Source: Clostridia bacterium
Lineage (GTDB): Bacteria; Bacillota; Clostridia; Oscillospirales; CAG-272
DNA length: 64,000 nucleotides
Assembly (NCBI GenBank): GCA_017461385.1
Contig: JAFTXZ010000003.1
Location: 62,001 to 126,000, forward strand
Direction of reading: 5' to 3'
Under the pieces are notes generated by a model. It was not told the origin of the DNA. It saw only the letters and a program-made list of their open reading frames with translations, and made no database searches. The translations under genes were made by a program, and so were the position numbers. Shown one piece after another: positions 42,317 to 52,107 of this stretch (position 1 is the stretch's first letter; each line of letters starts with the position of its first letter).

Positions 42317-44323
42317 TTATTCATCCATGTTAATTTTATCATCAATTGCCTGCTTTAGCCTGTCGAGAACACGTTGCATATTTGGCATTTTTTCATTGAG
42401 CACAACCTGTGCGCCCGCCTCGTCAAAGCGTCCGCCACCCTTCAGCTCCTCAAGAATGAGCTGAACGTTTACAGATCCGTTTGAACGAGCTGAAATAGCA
42501 ACAGTATTTCCGATTCTTACCAACGCAAAGCTTGCAGAAACGCCCTCAAGAGAAAGCATCTTATCAGCAACCTTTGCGTTCATAATTCTGTCAAGTGAAT
42601 CCTTACCGTTTTCATTGATAGCAATTGCAAAGCAATTACGATAGGTATCGAGAGTTTCTGCGTATTTTATTTCCTTTTTGTAGTCAAAAAGATTTGTTTT
42701 GAATAGATTTTGAATGCTCTCATATTGCGCACCGTGGTCTCTTAGATACATAGATGCAGAGTGAGTTTTTGTACCAACGCCCTTTGTAAAGTGCTTTGTG
42801 TCAAGCAAAATGCCTGAATAAATCATATTTGCATCCATTGGTGTCAGAAAGTCAACAGGTAGAACCTGCTCAAGAAGCTCTGCCACAATTTCACTAGCAC
42901 TTGACGCACTTGGCTCAATATATGAAAGAAGTGGCTCCTTTTCAAACTCTGCAGTCTTACGGTGGTGGTCGATATAAATGATATTATCAACCATCTTTGC
43001 AAGCTCAGGAGATTCAAACATTTTTGCGTTGTTTACGTCAACAACGATAAGAAGCGTATCTGTACGCACTAGGTCAAGACCCTTTGAGGCGTTTACAAAA
43101 ACGCCCTTCATATTATCGTAGCCCTCTAGTAGCTTTAAGCATCTCTTAACGTTTGCATCCTTAAAGGCAGTAACGATATTTACCTTCTTTTTGCACATCA
43201 TTGCAAGACGCGCAATACCTACAGACGCTCCTATTGCGTCATAGTCTGGGAACTTATGCGCCATTACAAGCACGTTGCCTGCCTCGTTAATGCAGGTGAG
43301 AAGCTCGCTGGCAATAACACGGGAACGAACCTTTACTCTGTTTTGTAGCGTATTTACAAGTCCGCCATAGAATAAAACTCTTTCACCAATTCTTACTGCA
43401 GCCTGGTCACCACCACGCTGAAGCGCCATGTCAAGCGCCTGCTGAGCAATCTTTTCCTTTTCACCCATAGTACCCTCAACAGAGGCAATACCCATTGAAA
43501 GAGTTACAGGAATGTTGCTTCTTCCAGCCTTAATCTCTCTTACCTTGTCAAGCACGTCGAACTCTGACTTGATAAATTCGTCAAGGTCCTCTCTGTCAAA
43601 GATGAAAATATACTTGTCCTTTTCATATTCCTTGAGCATACCGTTAACAGAATCGCACCAGCCACGAAGGATAACCTCGATTTTAGCGGAGATTTCACGA
43701 TATCTTTCCTGCTCAAATCTCAAAATCTCATCAATATTGTCGATAATAACGTAAGCAACGACCTTTTCCTTATTGCGAATAAAGGTCTTTCTTTCGGTAA
43801 GCTCCGTTATATTCACAAAGCTCAAAAGGAAGCATCTTTCCTCGCCACTATCAAGACGAGTTTCATCAACAACGTACCTTTCATCTGCATAGAGCACGGA
43901 TTCAGGTGTTTTGTTTTTAGGTGTGGAGTTTTCCTTTAGAACGTAGCCGAATAGCTTCTCCACGCTCATACCAACCACGCTCTTTTTATTAATCGCCTTT
44001 GGTGTAAACTTGTTAGTCCAAAGAATCTTGTTGTTGATATCACAAATTACACAAGGCACGCCCTCAACGTTTACTCTGTCGTAAATAACGTCCTCAATTC
44101 TTGGGCCAACCTTTTCTCTTGTTTTTTTGTCGAGCACGCCCGCTAACACAGCAATAGCTATGAATATCACAACATACGCAACTATGCTACCAATGCCAAA
44201 AATAAGTGCTTTTTCTGGGAATTTGTATAGTAGAAACGCCTCAAGTCCTAACACAATAGCTGTTAGAATTGGCATAACAACACGATACGCAATCTTTTTG
44301 AAGTCAATTCGTTTTTTGAACAT
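42317..44323 (-). CDS. gdpP: GdpP-like cyclic-di-AMP phosphodiesterase (DHH/DHHA1)
   Basis: A 668-residue membrane protein: two N-terminal transmembrane helices (about 12-60), a PAS-like region, a degenerate GGDEF domain (SMGIASVEGTMGEKEKIAQQALDMALQRGGDQAAV), then a DHH domain (VMAHKFPDYDAIGASVG, VDVNNAKMFE, IYIDHHRKT) and DHHA1 at the C-terminus (GGGRFDEAGAQV). It hydrolyses c-di-AMP, which controls potassium and wall homeostasis in Firmicutes. First gene of its operon. Confidence 0.94.
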   Translation of the reverse strand: MFKKRIDFKKIAYRVVMPILTAIVLGLEAFLLYKFPEKALIFGIGSIVAYVVIFIAIAVLAGVLDKKTREKVGPRIEDVIYDRVNVEGVPCVICDINNKILWTNKFTPKAINKKSVVGMSVEKLFGYVLKENSTPKNKTPESVLYADERYVVDETRLDSGEERCFLLSFVNITELTERKTFIRNKEKVVAYVIIDNIDEILRFEQERYREISAKIEVILRGWCDSVNGMLKEYEKDKYIFIFDREDLDEFIKSEFDVLDKVREIKAGRSNIPVTLSMGIASVEGTMGEKEKIAQQALDMALQRGGDQAAVRIGERVLFYGGLVNTLQNRVKVRSRVIASELLTCINEAGNVLVMAHKFPDYDAIGASVGIARLAMMCKKKVNIVTAFKDANVKRCLKLLEGYDNMKGVFVNASKGLDLVRTDTLLIVVDVNNAKMFESPELAKMVDNIIYIDHHRKTAEFEKEPLLSYIEPSASSASEIVAELLEQVLPVDFLTPMDANMIYSGILLDTKHFTKGVGTKTHSASMYLRDHGAQYESIQNLFKTNLFDYKKEIKYAETLDTYRNCFAIAINENGKDSLDRIMNAKVADKMLSLEGVSASFALVRIGNTVAISARSNGSVNVQLILEELKGGGRFDEAGAQVVLNEKMPNMQRVLDRLKQAIDDKINMDE

Positions 44324-44367
44324 AGCGACCCCCTTCTATAATAATAAAAAACTATATCGTAAATAAT

Positions 44368-44396
44368 AGTGTAGCATATTTTTATTATTTTGTAAA
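44368..44396 (-). promoter_or_regulatory. Promoter of gdpP operon
   Basis: Minus strand TTTACA (44396-44391), 17-bp spacer, TACACT (44373-44368). Confidence 0.5.
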
Positions 44397-44416
44397 GTAG
44401 TTTTTAATTTTTGCAC

Positions 44417-44445
44417 TTGCATAGGTTGTGGTTTTGTGATATACT
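44417..44445 (+). promoter_or_regulatory. Promoter of the glmU-like/pth genes
   Basis: TTGCAT, 17-bp spacer, TATACT, 40 bp before the ATG at 44486. Confidence 0.5.
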
Positions 44446-44485
44446 TATGATGGTTTAATATCGTTCAAAGGAGAAAAACGAAGCA

Positions 44486-45652
44486 ATGAAGAAACTATAT
44501 ATGGTTGTTTGCGACCTTGACCCTGTTGCCTATTTGCCAGATGGCAGAGATACCAAGGTCTTTGACTCGCCTATTTATGAGCATACCTTTAGAAAGATTA
44601 AGGACGCCTCAAACAAGCTGGGCCTGGACGTGGAATTTGTTCGTGCCTCAACCTGTGATATTGAAAATACAAAATCCAGAATTAGTCCAGACTTTGATGA
44701 TATCGTGGTTTTTGCATCTCCCCTTGCGTTTTTAGCTAAGGGCACGGATGTTGAGGGTGCGCTGGACTACGTTTTGAAAAGCGACGTTGGCTACGCAACC
44801 GTAGGTAGCTTAAGAAGCCTTTATCTTGCAGTAGGTCAAGGCAGAATGCTGACAGATGGTGAAATTACCTCCTGCGCAGGCTTCGTTGCCTCAATCAATG
44901 CAAATGGCACAAAGGTTTACTCGGCTCACTTCGCTGACAGTGAAAAATCCGTACCTATTTCAAAGCTTGATTTTTATAAAAAAATAGACACGTATCGCCA
45001 CGAAATGCTAGACTATCTAGTTTTAAGTGGTGTCGATATTGAGTCAAGAGACGGCATTATCGTTTCCCCGGTTACGGAAATCCATCGTGGCGTTAAGCTA
45101 CTGACTGGCTCCGTTATCAAGGACGGAACTAAGATTCTTGACAATGCAATTATCGGTCCTCATTCATATATTTCTGCCTCTGAAATTGGCGAAGAATCTA
45201 AAATTATTCAATCCAGAATCGAGGGAAGTATTGTTGAGCACGGCGCTGTGGTTGGTCCATTCTCTACCCTTGCTGAAGGCTGTCATATTCTTACCGAATC
45301 AGTTGTTGGCTCATACTGCGAGCTTCGTGGTACAATGGTTAGCACAGGCTCTGTCATTTCCTCTCATTGTGTCCTTTCTTATACGGACGTTGAGCAAAGG
45401 TGCTTAATCGGTAGCGGTGTAGTAACAGTTGATTTTGAAAACAAAAAGAAGCAAAATCGTGTAAGAATAAGCACAGGTACTGTTATTGGAAGCAACTCTA
45501 CCCTTATCTCCCCCATTACGATTGGAATGAACGCCTTTGTTGCTGCCGGCTCTACAATTACCGACGACGTTCCACAGGGCGCTCTTGGTATTGCAAGAGA
45601 ATATCAGACAAATCACGATGGTTGGGCAAGGCGCAGAGCTCCAAGACACTAA
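44486..45652 (+). CDS. GlmU-like protein: left-handed beta-helix acetyltransferase with degenerate N-terminal domain
   Basis: 388 residues. From about residue 185 (MLDYLVLSGVDIESRDGIIV) onward it follows GlmU: hexapeptide repeats, ending in VVTVDFENKKKQNRVRIS, GTVIGSNSTLISPITIG, AFVAAGSTITDDVPQGALGIAREYQ and GWARRR. The N-terminal part is shorter than a GlmU uridyltransferase domain (about 185 against about 230 residues) and has no GxGTRM-type glycine-rich loop; it begins KKLYMVVCDLDPVAYLPDGR. So the acetyltransferase half seems usable, while UDP-GlcNAc pyrophosphorylase activity is doubtful. It is 9 bp before pth, and glmU-pth-mfd is a classic order. Confidence 0.8.
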   Translation: MKKLYMVVCDLDPVAYLPDGRDTKVFDSPIYEHTFRKIKDASNKLGLDVEFVRASTCDIENTKSRISPDFDDIVVFASPLAFLAKGTDVEGALDYVLKSDVGYATVGSLRSLYLAVGQGRMLTDGEITSCAGFVASINANGTKVYSAHFADSEKSVPISKLDFYKKIDTYRHEMLDYLVLSGVDIESRDGIIVSPVTEIHRGVKLLTGSVIKDGTKILDNAIIGPHSYISASEIGEESKIIQSRIEGSIVEHGAVVGPFSTLAEGCHILTESVVGSYCELRGTMVSTGSVISSHCVLSYTDVEQRCLIGSGVVTVDFENKKKQNRVRISTGTVIGSNSTLISPITIGMNAFVAAGSTITDDVPQGALGIAREYQTNHDGWARRRAPRH

Positions 45653-45661
45653 GGAGATAAA

Positions 45662-46291
45662 ATGGCAAGCATTTTTGATTTATTTAAGCAGATAGAAAAA
45701 AAGGATGAGCGTGGCTCAATCACACATCTTGTGGTCGGTCTTGGCAATCCTGAAGCAAAATACACCTATACGAGGCATAACGCAGGCTTTTTGGCAATAG
45801 ACTATCTTTGTGGAAAAATCGGAGCAAAATGCGACAGATTGAAATTCAAGGCGCTTGTTGGCGAAGCCACAATTGGTGGTTGCCGTGTGCTTTTAATGAA
45901 GCCACAGACGTATATGAACCGTTCAGGCGAGGCAGTTATTGAGGCATCTAGCTTCTATAAAATCCCTGCAGAAAACATAATCGTTTTGTCCGATGACACC
46001 TCCCTTGACGTGGGTAGGCTTCGCATTCGCAAAAATGGCAGTGCTGGCGGTCATAATGGCTTGAAGAACATAATTGAGCATCTCGGCACAGATAGCTTCC
46101 CAAGAATTAAGCTAGGCGTAGGTCAAAAGCCACCTCAATATGATATGACCGACTGGGTTCTTGGTAGAATGAGCGAGGAAAACGAGAACAAGCAATTTGA
46201 AATTATAAAGCTTGTGCCTGACATTCTTCCTCTTATGCTAACAGGCGAAATAGAAAAAGCCATGTGCGATTTCAACGGCATAGTAAAGTAA
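45662..46291 (+). CDS. pth: Peptidyl-tRNA hydrolase
   Basis: 209 residues. HLVVGLGNPEAKYTYTRHNAGF has the catalytic His; KPQTYMNRSGEAV, VLSDDTSLDVGRLRIRKNGSAGGHNGLKNI and RIKLGVGQKP follow. It recycles peptidyl-tRNA dropped by ribosomes. About 18 extra residues precede the usual start. AAGGAG lies before the ATG. Confidence 0.96.
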   Translation: MASIFDLFKQIEKKDERGSITHLVVGLGNPEAKYTYTRHNAGFLAIDYLCGKIGAKCDRLKFKALVGEATIGGCRVLLMKPQTYMNRSGEAVIEASSFYKIPAENIIVLSDDTSLDVGRLRIRKNGSAGGHNGLKNIIEHLGTDSFPRIKLGVGQKPPQYDMTDWVLGRMSEENENKQFEIIKLVPDILPLMLTGEIEKAMCDFNGIVK

Positions 46292-46312
46292 AACATAAAA
46301 AAATATCAGGAG

Positions 46313-46352
46313 AGCCACTTTGAAAAAAGTGGCACTCTGTGTTTGTTTTTCA
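46313..46352 (+). terminator. Probable intrinsic terminator after pth
   Basis: Imperfect stem AGAGCCACTTT / AAAGTGGCACTCT followed by TTTGTTTTT. Confidence 0.6.
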
Positions 46353-46360
46353 AAGATTTT

Positions 46361-46388
46361 GCCAACGTTACCACTCTGTAACGTCGGC
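46361..46388 (+). promoter_or_regulatory. Leader hairpin upstream of mfd
   Basis: GCC-ACGTTAC and GTAACGT-GGC arms with the loop CACTCT, 28 bp before the TTG start of mfd; no T-run follows, so it is a leader structure of unknown role. Confidence 0.35.
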
Positions 46389-46415
46389 TTAATTGTATAA
46401 AGGAAGGAGCAAGGC

Positions 46416-49400
46416 TTGAACAACGCAATTACAAAATTAATTAAGGAATCTAAAAAGTACGAGGAGCTTTTAGCCCGCTTAGTCGAGCTAAAGGAGCAGG
46501 AAAAGCCTCTCCCCCTTTTGGTTGATGGAATTTCCGAGGGTGCGCTTTTTGCCCTTTGCGCCTCTTTGGTTGAGGACTCAAGAAAAAAATACAAGGAATC
46601 TACTCTTATTATGGTAAGCGAGGAAAGGCTTGCTAATAAGCTAAATGATTTTTTGAAGAAAATCGGCTTAAGCAGTGAATTTTATCAAGCGAGAGACTTA
46701 AGCTTTTACGACGTGGTTGCATCTCACGAGGTGGAATGCGAAAGGCTAAAAATTCTTGCAGGCATTCTTAATAAATCCTGTGACGTGGTAATAACCACCC
46801 CAGACGCATCAATTCAGCTAACCGTTCCGCCTGAAAGGCTAAGGAGCAAGCTAGTGCAGATAAAATCAGACACCTCCCTTGAGATTTCCCAGCTTGTTGC
46901 CCAGCTTCATAATCTTGGCTATACCAGCTGTGAGCAGGTTGAAAGTCCAGGTCAGTACTCTGTAAGAGGATATATCGTCGACCTGTTTCCCACTAGCTGT
47001 GAGTATAAAATCGACGGCAAAATTTACACCGAGCCAGCACCTGTCAGAATTGAGCTTTTTGGTGACGAAATTGATCGTATGGCAATTTTTGACACAAAAA
47101 CCCAAAGGGTTAGCTCCTTTATTACCGAATTCTCCATTTCTCCATCAAGAGAGATTATTGCAACCGATGAGCAGATACTCACGATTAAAGGCGAGCTAGA
47201 GACTCTTTTGAGGGGCACTAAAAAGGAAAGCACCGTTGCAGAGCTAAAAAGGGAGCTTGCCTCTCTTTCCACAGGGGACTCCTCTTATCCGTTCTTTGAC
47301 AAGCTAATTTCTCTTGTTTATCCAGAGGAAAAATGTCTGCTTGATTACTTTTCAAGGGATACCATAGCGATTGTGTGCGACTCCTCTCAAATTTCAAGAC
47401 GAGCAAAGGATGCAGAAATGGTGGAAAACGAGCTTGCCAAGGACTTGATAGACAACGAGCTTATTCCATCAAAATACGCAAAATTCTCTGCCCCTGTGTC
47501 TAAAATTGATAGGCTCTTCAAGTCCTGCTACACGATAAACGTTGACCCATTTATCATGTCAAGGCTAGACTCCGTTGGTGGAATCTTCAACTTTAACACC
47601 AAGGGCACTCACGCAACTAGCCATTCCATCTCGTCAGTTCTTGACGACCTTTCATATTTTGCGAAAAGCAAATACAAAACTCTTCTTGTTTGCCAAACGG
47701 AGGCAGAGGCAAAAAATGCAGTTTCCGTCCTTTGCGACGAGGGCTATTCCGCCTACTCCTTAGCAAGAGATCTAAAGGAGGGGGCTATTGCAGTTACCTG
47801 CGACACCTTCCCAGAGGGCTTTGAAATTCCGTCCTCAAGGCTTGCGCTGGTAGTTCTTTCCTCAAGAAACAGGCTTGATAAAAGCAAAATCAAGCGTAAG
47901 GCTAACAAAAATAAATCTGCAGGCGAAAAAATTCTTTCCTGTCAGGACCTTATGGTTGGCGACTACGTGGTACACGAAAAGTATGGTATTGGTAAATACC
48001 TTGGAATACAAAATCTATTTACAATGGGTGCCCACAGGGACTATATTGCCATTCAATATTCAGGCTCTGACAAGCTTTACCTGCCTGTTGACCAGCTTGA
48101 TATGGTTTCAAAATATATAGGTGCGTCCTCCTCAACTGGAGAGGTTAAGCTATCTAAAATGGGTGGTACTGAATGGAAAAGAGCAAAATCCAAGGCAAAA
48201 TCCTCTGCTAAGGATATGGCAAAGGAGCTTATCGATTTATATGCTAGGCGCACTCGAATGAGTGGCTTCGCCTTTATGCCTGACGATATTATGGAGATTG
48301 ATTTTGAGTCCTCCTTTGAATATGATGAAACAGATAGTCAGCTTCTAGCCATTAGCGAGATTAAAAGCGATATGGAAAAGCCTTATCCTATGGACAGGGT
48401 CCTTTGTGGCGACGTAGGCTATGGAAAAACCGAGGTTGCACTTCGCGCAGCAATGAAGGCAGTATCAAACAACAAGCAGGTTGCTATTTTAGTTCCTACA
48501 ACTATTCTTGCAATGCAACATTACCAGACTGCTCTTTCTCGCTTTGCAGGAACTGGTGTTAACATTGATATGATTTCCCGCTTCAGAACCCAAAAGGAGC
48601 AAAGTGCGATATTAAGCAAGCTAAAAAAAGGAAGCCTGGATATTATAATCGGCACACACAAGCTACTTGGTAGCTCCGTCACCTTCAAGGATTTAGGTCT
48701 TTTGATAATTGACGAGGAGCAACGCTTCGGTGTTGCCCAAAAGGAGAAAATCAAAAAAGCTTATCCTTACGTTGACGTGCTTTCCTTATCTGCAACTCCA
48801 ATTCCAAGAACGCTTTCTATGGCTATGGGTGGAATCCGTGATTTGTCTATACTTGACGAGTCCCCCGAGGGTCGTGTTGGTACACAATCCTACGTTATGG
48901 AATATAACGAGCCCTTCCTCAATGACGCAATCAAAAGAGAGCTTCATCGCGGTGGACAGGTTTTCTACCTTGTTAACAATATCGACAGGGTTTATTCTAT
49001 TGCTGACAGGCTACAAAAGACCTTCCCTAACAATTCCGTTTCCGTTGCCCACGGTCAAATGGACAGAGATAGTCTTGAAAGAATTTGGCACAACCTTGTG
49101 GTTGGCGAAATAGATATTTTGGTTTGCACCACCATTATCGAAACGGGAATTGACATTCCAAACGCTAATACTCTTATTATTGAAAACGCAGATAAAATGG
49201 GACTTGCCCAGCTCCATCAAATCCGTGGACGCGTAGGCAGAAGTCATCGTCGTGCTTACGCATTCTTTACCTATCCACCATATAGTGCATTGACAGGCAA
49301 CTCAAGAGAGCGACTAAGTGCAATTCGAGACTTTGCCGAGTTTGGCGCAGGCTTCAAAATTGCTATGCGTGATTTGGAAATAAGAGGCGCAGGAGACCTT

Positions 49401-49961
49401 TTAGGCTCATCTCAGCATGGTCATTTAGACGCCGTAGGCTACGATTTGTATATCAGGCTATTAAACGAAGCCGTTCTTGAAGAAAAGGGCGAGCTTATCC
49501 CTCAAAGGCAAGAAACTACTATGGTTATCTCCTCCGATGCATTTTTACCACCCAGCTACGTTTCCTCCTCTAGCCAAAGAATGGAGCTTTACAAAAGAAT
49601 TGCCCATATTGAGAGCGAGGAAGAAAAGCTTGAGCTTGAGTCTGAAATTACAGATCGCTTTGGAAAAATGCCTGCCGAGGCTAAAATGCTTACCTCTGTG
49701 GCTATTGTAAAGCATTTCGCCTCCATAGCGCAAATTCGCAAGGTTGAGCAATTAAGCGGTGAGATTAGACTATATCCTACCACAACAAACCTTATGGCGT
49801 TGGGAATAGTTTCTCAATTCGACAAGGAAAACGTGCGCATTGTTGGAATAAAGGAAATTCCTTACATTTCAATTAGATATAAGCCAAGCGAAAGCTTTGC
49901 TGAAAAATCTATAGCTGTCCTTAAGCTTTATGCCAAGGCGCTTTCCGAGTCAAGCGTATAA
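46416..49961 (+). CDS. mfd: Transcription-repair coupling factor
   Basis: 1181 residues from TTG 46416 (AAGGAAGGAG upstream). Order of parts: UvrB-like domain, RNA polymerase-interaction domain (VGDYVVHEKYGIGKYLGI), SF2 translocase with Walker A GDVGYGKTEVALRAA, DEEQ box LLIIDEEQRFGVAQKE, SLSATPIPRTL, and the TRCF C-terminal domain. Mfd removes stalled RNA polymerase from DNA lesions and recruits UvrA. Length is normal. Confidence 0.97.
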   Translation: MNNAITKLIKESKKYEELLARLVELKEQEKPLPLLVDGISEGALFALCASLVEDSRKKYKESTLIMVSEERLANKLNDFLKKIGLSSEFYQARDLSFYDVVASHEVECERLKILAGILNKSCDVVITTPDASIQLTVPPERLRSKLVQIKSDTSLEISQLVAQLHNLGYTSCEQVESPGQYSVRGYIVDLFPTSCEYKIDGKIYTEPAPVRIELFGDEIDRMAIFDTKTQRVSSFITEFSISPSREIIATDEQILTIKGELETLLRGTKKESTVAELKRELASLSTGDSSYPFFDKLISLVYPEEKCLLDYFSRDTIAIVCDSSQISRRAKDAEMVENELAKDLIDNELIPSKYAKFSAPVSKIDRLFKSCYTINVDPFIMSRLDSVGGIFNFNTKGTHATSHSISSVLDDLSYFAKSKYKTLLVCQTEAEAKNAVSVLCDEGYSAYSLARDLKEGAIAVTCDTFPEGFEIPSSRLALVVLSSRNRLDKSKIKRKANKNKSAGEKILSCQDLMVGDYVVHEKYGIGKYLGIQNLFTMGAHRDYIAIQYSGSDKLYLPVDQLDMVSKYIGASSSTGEVKLSKMGGTEWKRAKSKAKSSAKDMAKELIDLYARRTRMSGFAFMPDDIMEIDFESSFEYDETDSQLLAISEIKSDMEKPYPMDRVLCGDVGYGKTEVALRAAMKAVSNNKQVAILVPTTILAMQHYQTALSRFAGTGVNIDMISRFRTQKEQSAILSKLKKGSLDIIIGTHKLLGSSVTFKDLGLLIIDEEQRFGVAQKEKIKKAYPYVDVLSLSATPIPRTLSMAMGGIRDLSILDESPEGRVGTQSYVMEYNEPFLNDAIKRELHRGGQVFYLVNNIDRVYSIADRLQKTFPNNSVSVAHGQMDRDSLERIWHNLVVGEIDILVCTTIIETGIDIPNANTLIIENADKMGLAQLHQIRGRVGRSHRRAYAFFTYPPYSALTGNSRERLSAIRDFAEFGAGFKIAMRDLEIRGAGDLLGSSQHGHLDAVGYDLYIRLLNEAVLEEKGELIPQRQETTMVISSDAFLPPSYVSSSSQRMELYKRIAHIESEEEKLELESEITDRFGKMPAEAKMLTSVAIVKHFASIAQIRKVEQLSGEIRLYPTTTNLMALGIVSQFDKENVRIVGIKEIPYISIRYKPSESFAEKSIAVLKLYAKALSESSV

Positions 49962-50047
49962 TTACACAAAAAAGTAACAACTAACGTATGGATTTTTGCT
50001 AAATCTTATGCTACAATAGTTACATTATTATATTTTAGGAGTACAAC

Positions 50048-51280
50048 GTGAAAAAAACACTTATAAGAGCTCTTGCTCTTGTTCTTTGTCTGCTTCTGCT
50101 AGCTCCTAGCTTGTTTTCCTGCGATAACGGAGATGTAATTTACAAGCTGGGTGGCTATGCAATAAGAGCCGATGAATATAACTATCTTCTGGGCATGCAA
50201 AAGAAGCAAGCTATGGTTGCCCTTGGATATACCGAGGATCAGCTTGATCTAGAAATCAAGGAGGGCTACACGGTTCGTAACTATATCGACGATTCCTATA
50301 GCGCACAGTTCGAGCAGTCAGTGCTTATTCTGCTTTTTTCAGTGGCTCTTTTCGATGAGTATGGACTAAGCATAGACGAGGAAAAGCAACGAGTTTCTGA
50401 TGAAATTATAGATACCCTTATTACCTACTACGGTGGTTATTCTGAAAAATTCCTTAACAAAAGGCTCTCCTCTATGGGCTACGGCTTTAGCACCGACACC
50501 CTGCGCAGAGTTTATCAAATGCAATTGAAGCAGGACGCAGTTTTAGACCATCTCTACGGCTCTGACTATTCGAGGCTTTCAAAGGACGCCCTTGAGCAAT
50601 ATTGCGACGACTATTATATGCACTTCCAGGTGCTTATTGTAAATACCCTTTATAAATCTCACACAGACTCAGAGGGAAATACGCAGTACGTTAATCTAAC
50701 CGAGGACGAAATTGAAATTCAAAAGCGAATTACAACGGAGCTAACCGAGCTTTTAGTAAACAATAACAAGGATTTCAATTACATTATTATTGACCCAACC
50801 CTTTCTTACGAGGAGCTTTGGGAAAAATATTCCGACGACACACTCTACCCTCAGGGCTACTTTATGAGAAAACCTGCCTCCTTACAATCTACAACCTCCA
50901 AAACAATTATGACCGCTTTTGCGTTAAAGGTTGGCGACTGTGGCGCAATTCCTGCCAATCGCTATTTTGACGGCAATGGAACAATTACCACCGAGGACGG
51001 CAAAACAACAATTAAAGAAGGCGACTATTTTGAGTATGGCACAGCAATTATTAAGAAGCTGGATATGGAAAAGGACGCATACTCAAAGGAAGAAAACAAG
51101 GACTTTTTCCCATCTGACACCTTTATGCATCAGGCTACTCAGGGTGCATTCTACAAGGAGCTTCAAAAATACGAAAACGAGTCATCCATAAAGGTTGAAT
51201 ATTCAAATTCTATTGGAAATTATTCAATTTCTGGCGCTACAACAAACGAGCTTGATTATTACTACTTCTTCGGTAGCTAA
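50048..51280 (+). CDS. SurA/PrsA-like lipoprotein, foldase-type
   Basis: 410 residues from GTG 50048 (TAGGAGT upstream). The signal peptide with lipobox LFSC (Cys about 26) marks a lipoprotein. The helical N-terminal half (ADEYNYLLGMQKKQAM.., QSVLILLFSVALFDEYGLSI) resembles SurA_N/PrsA chaperone modules; a recognisable parvulin PPIase core is not obvious, though GDCGAIPANRYFDG may be a remnant. A gene of this type following mfd is usual in Firmicutes. Likely an extracytoplasmic folding factor; the enzymatic activity is uncertain. Confidence 0.75.
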   Translation: MKKTLIRALALVLCLLLLAPSLFSCDNGDVIYKLGGYAIRADEYNYLLGMQKKQAMVALGYTEDQLDLEIKEGYTVRNYIDDSYSAQFEQSVLILLFSVALFDEYGLSIDEEKQRVSDEIIDTLITYYGGYSEKFLNKRLSSMGYGFSTDTLRRVYQMQLKQDAVLDHLYGSDYSRLSKDALEQYCDDYYMHFQVLIVNTLYKSHTDSEGNTQYVNLTEDEIEIQKRITTELTELLVNNNKDFNYIIIDPTLSYEELWEKYSDDTLYPQGYFMRKPASLQSTTSKTIMTAFALKVGDCGAIPANRYFDGNGTITTEDGKTTIKEGDYFEYGTAIIKKLDMEKDAYSKEENKDFFPSDTFMHQATQGAFYKELQKYENESSIKVEYSNSIGNYSISGATTNELDYYYFFGS

Positions 51281-51295
51281 AATAGGCAGATTTAA

Positions 51296-51329
51296 GGACA
51301 GAGATGTAAAAGCATTCTCTGTCCTTTTT
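51296..51329 (+). terminator. Intrinsic terminator after the foldase-like gene
   Basis: Stem GGACAGAGA / TCTCTGTCC followed by TTTTT. Confidence 0.85.
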
Positions 51330-51404
51330 CTTGGCAAGCACTGATTTTGTGGACAAAATACATATAATGAAATAAGGAGAAAAGATTATGAAAAATTAAG
51401 TATT

Positions 51405-52025
51405 TTGATGGCACTTATGCTTGTTTTGACAATTGGTGGCGTTTACGCTACATGGTCCTATGCAGGCACAAATGACATTGCAGACGCTTTTGCTGAGGCA
51501 AAGGTTACAATTGAAGACGTTGAGCTTATCGGCGCTAATGGTACCTACAAAATTGAAAGCAACCTTGTTCTTTCCATAGACCAAGCTAACGAGGACCACG
51601 AGGCTGAATTGGTATTCTCATCAAACGATAGCAACCCAATTTACCTAACGGTTACCTTTACACCTGCTGCAAACGCACCACAATCAATCAAAGAGAATGC
51701 AGTCCCTACCGAGCTTTACTTCGGTACTACAACCGATATGAAGTACTCAATCGATAGCGAAGGCAACTACAGTGCAACAGGCACACCAACTGATATCTTT
51801 ACATTCTCTAACCCATCAGATGGCAACTTCTCTGAAAACGTTTCATGGTCAGGCCCACAAGCAGACGGCTCATTTACCTACTCTCTAACAGAGACTGAGC
51901 TTAAGTCAATGATTACTCTTTCACGTACATTCGTGCTTGATATTAAGGCTGAGCATGACGCATTCCGTACAGCTCTAACAGGTAACATTGTTGCACGCGT
52001 AACAGACGGCGTAGTTACACCATAA
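51405..52025 (+). CDS. SipW-type exported protein (TasA/CalY-like), start region frameshifted
   Basis: The open frame gives 206 residues beginning at TTG 51405. The hydrophobic start and GGVYATWSYA form the SipW-dependent signal peptide. The only start with a good ribosome binding site (AAGGAGAAAAG) is ATG 51388, which runs ATG AAA AAT TAA; adding one A to the A5 run would give MKKLSILMALMLVLTIGGVY in frame. So the gene is one base out of frame in this sequence. The mature part is Thr/Ser/Asn-rich and beta-like. It is probably a secreted fibre or matrix protein processed by the signal peptidase encoded next. Confidence 0.75.
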   Translation: MMALMLVLTIGGVYATWSYAGTNDIADAFAEAKVTIEDVELIGANGTYKIESNLVLSIDQANEDHEAELVFSSNDSNPIYLTVTFTPAANAPQSIKENAVPTELYFGTTTDMKYSIDSEGNYSATGTPTDIFTFSNPSDGNFSENVSWSGPQADGSFTYSLTETELKSMITLSRTFVLDIKAEHDAFRTALTGNIVARVTDGVVTP

Positions 52026-52107
52026 CAATTTAGCATTCTAATACGGCAAGGCGAATAGTCTTGCCGTTAAACACTTAATTCAAAAATTACACAAAGGAGC
52101 AGGCTTT

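Noticed and set aside
46361..46388. T-box or riboswitch before mfd
   Set aside because: Only a simple hairpin is visible, with no T-box sequence or known aptamer pattern.
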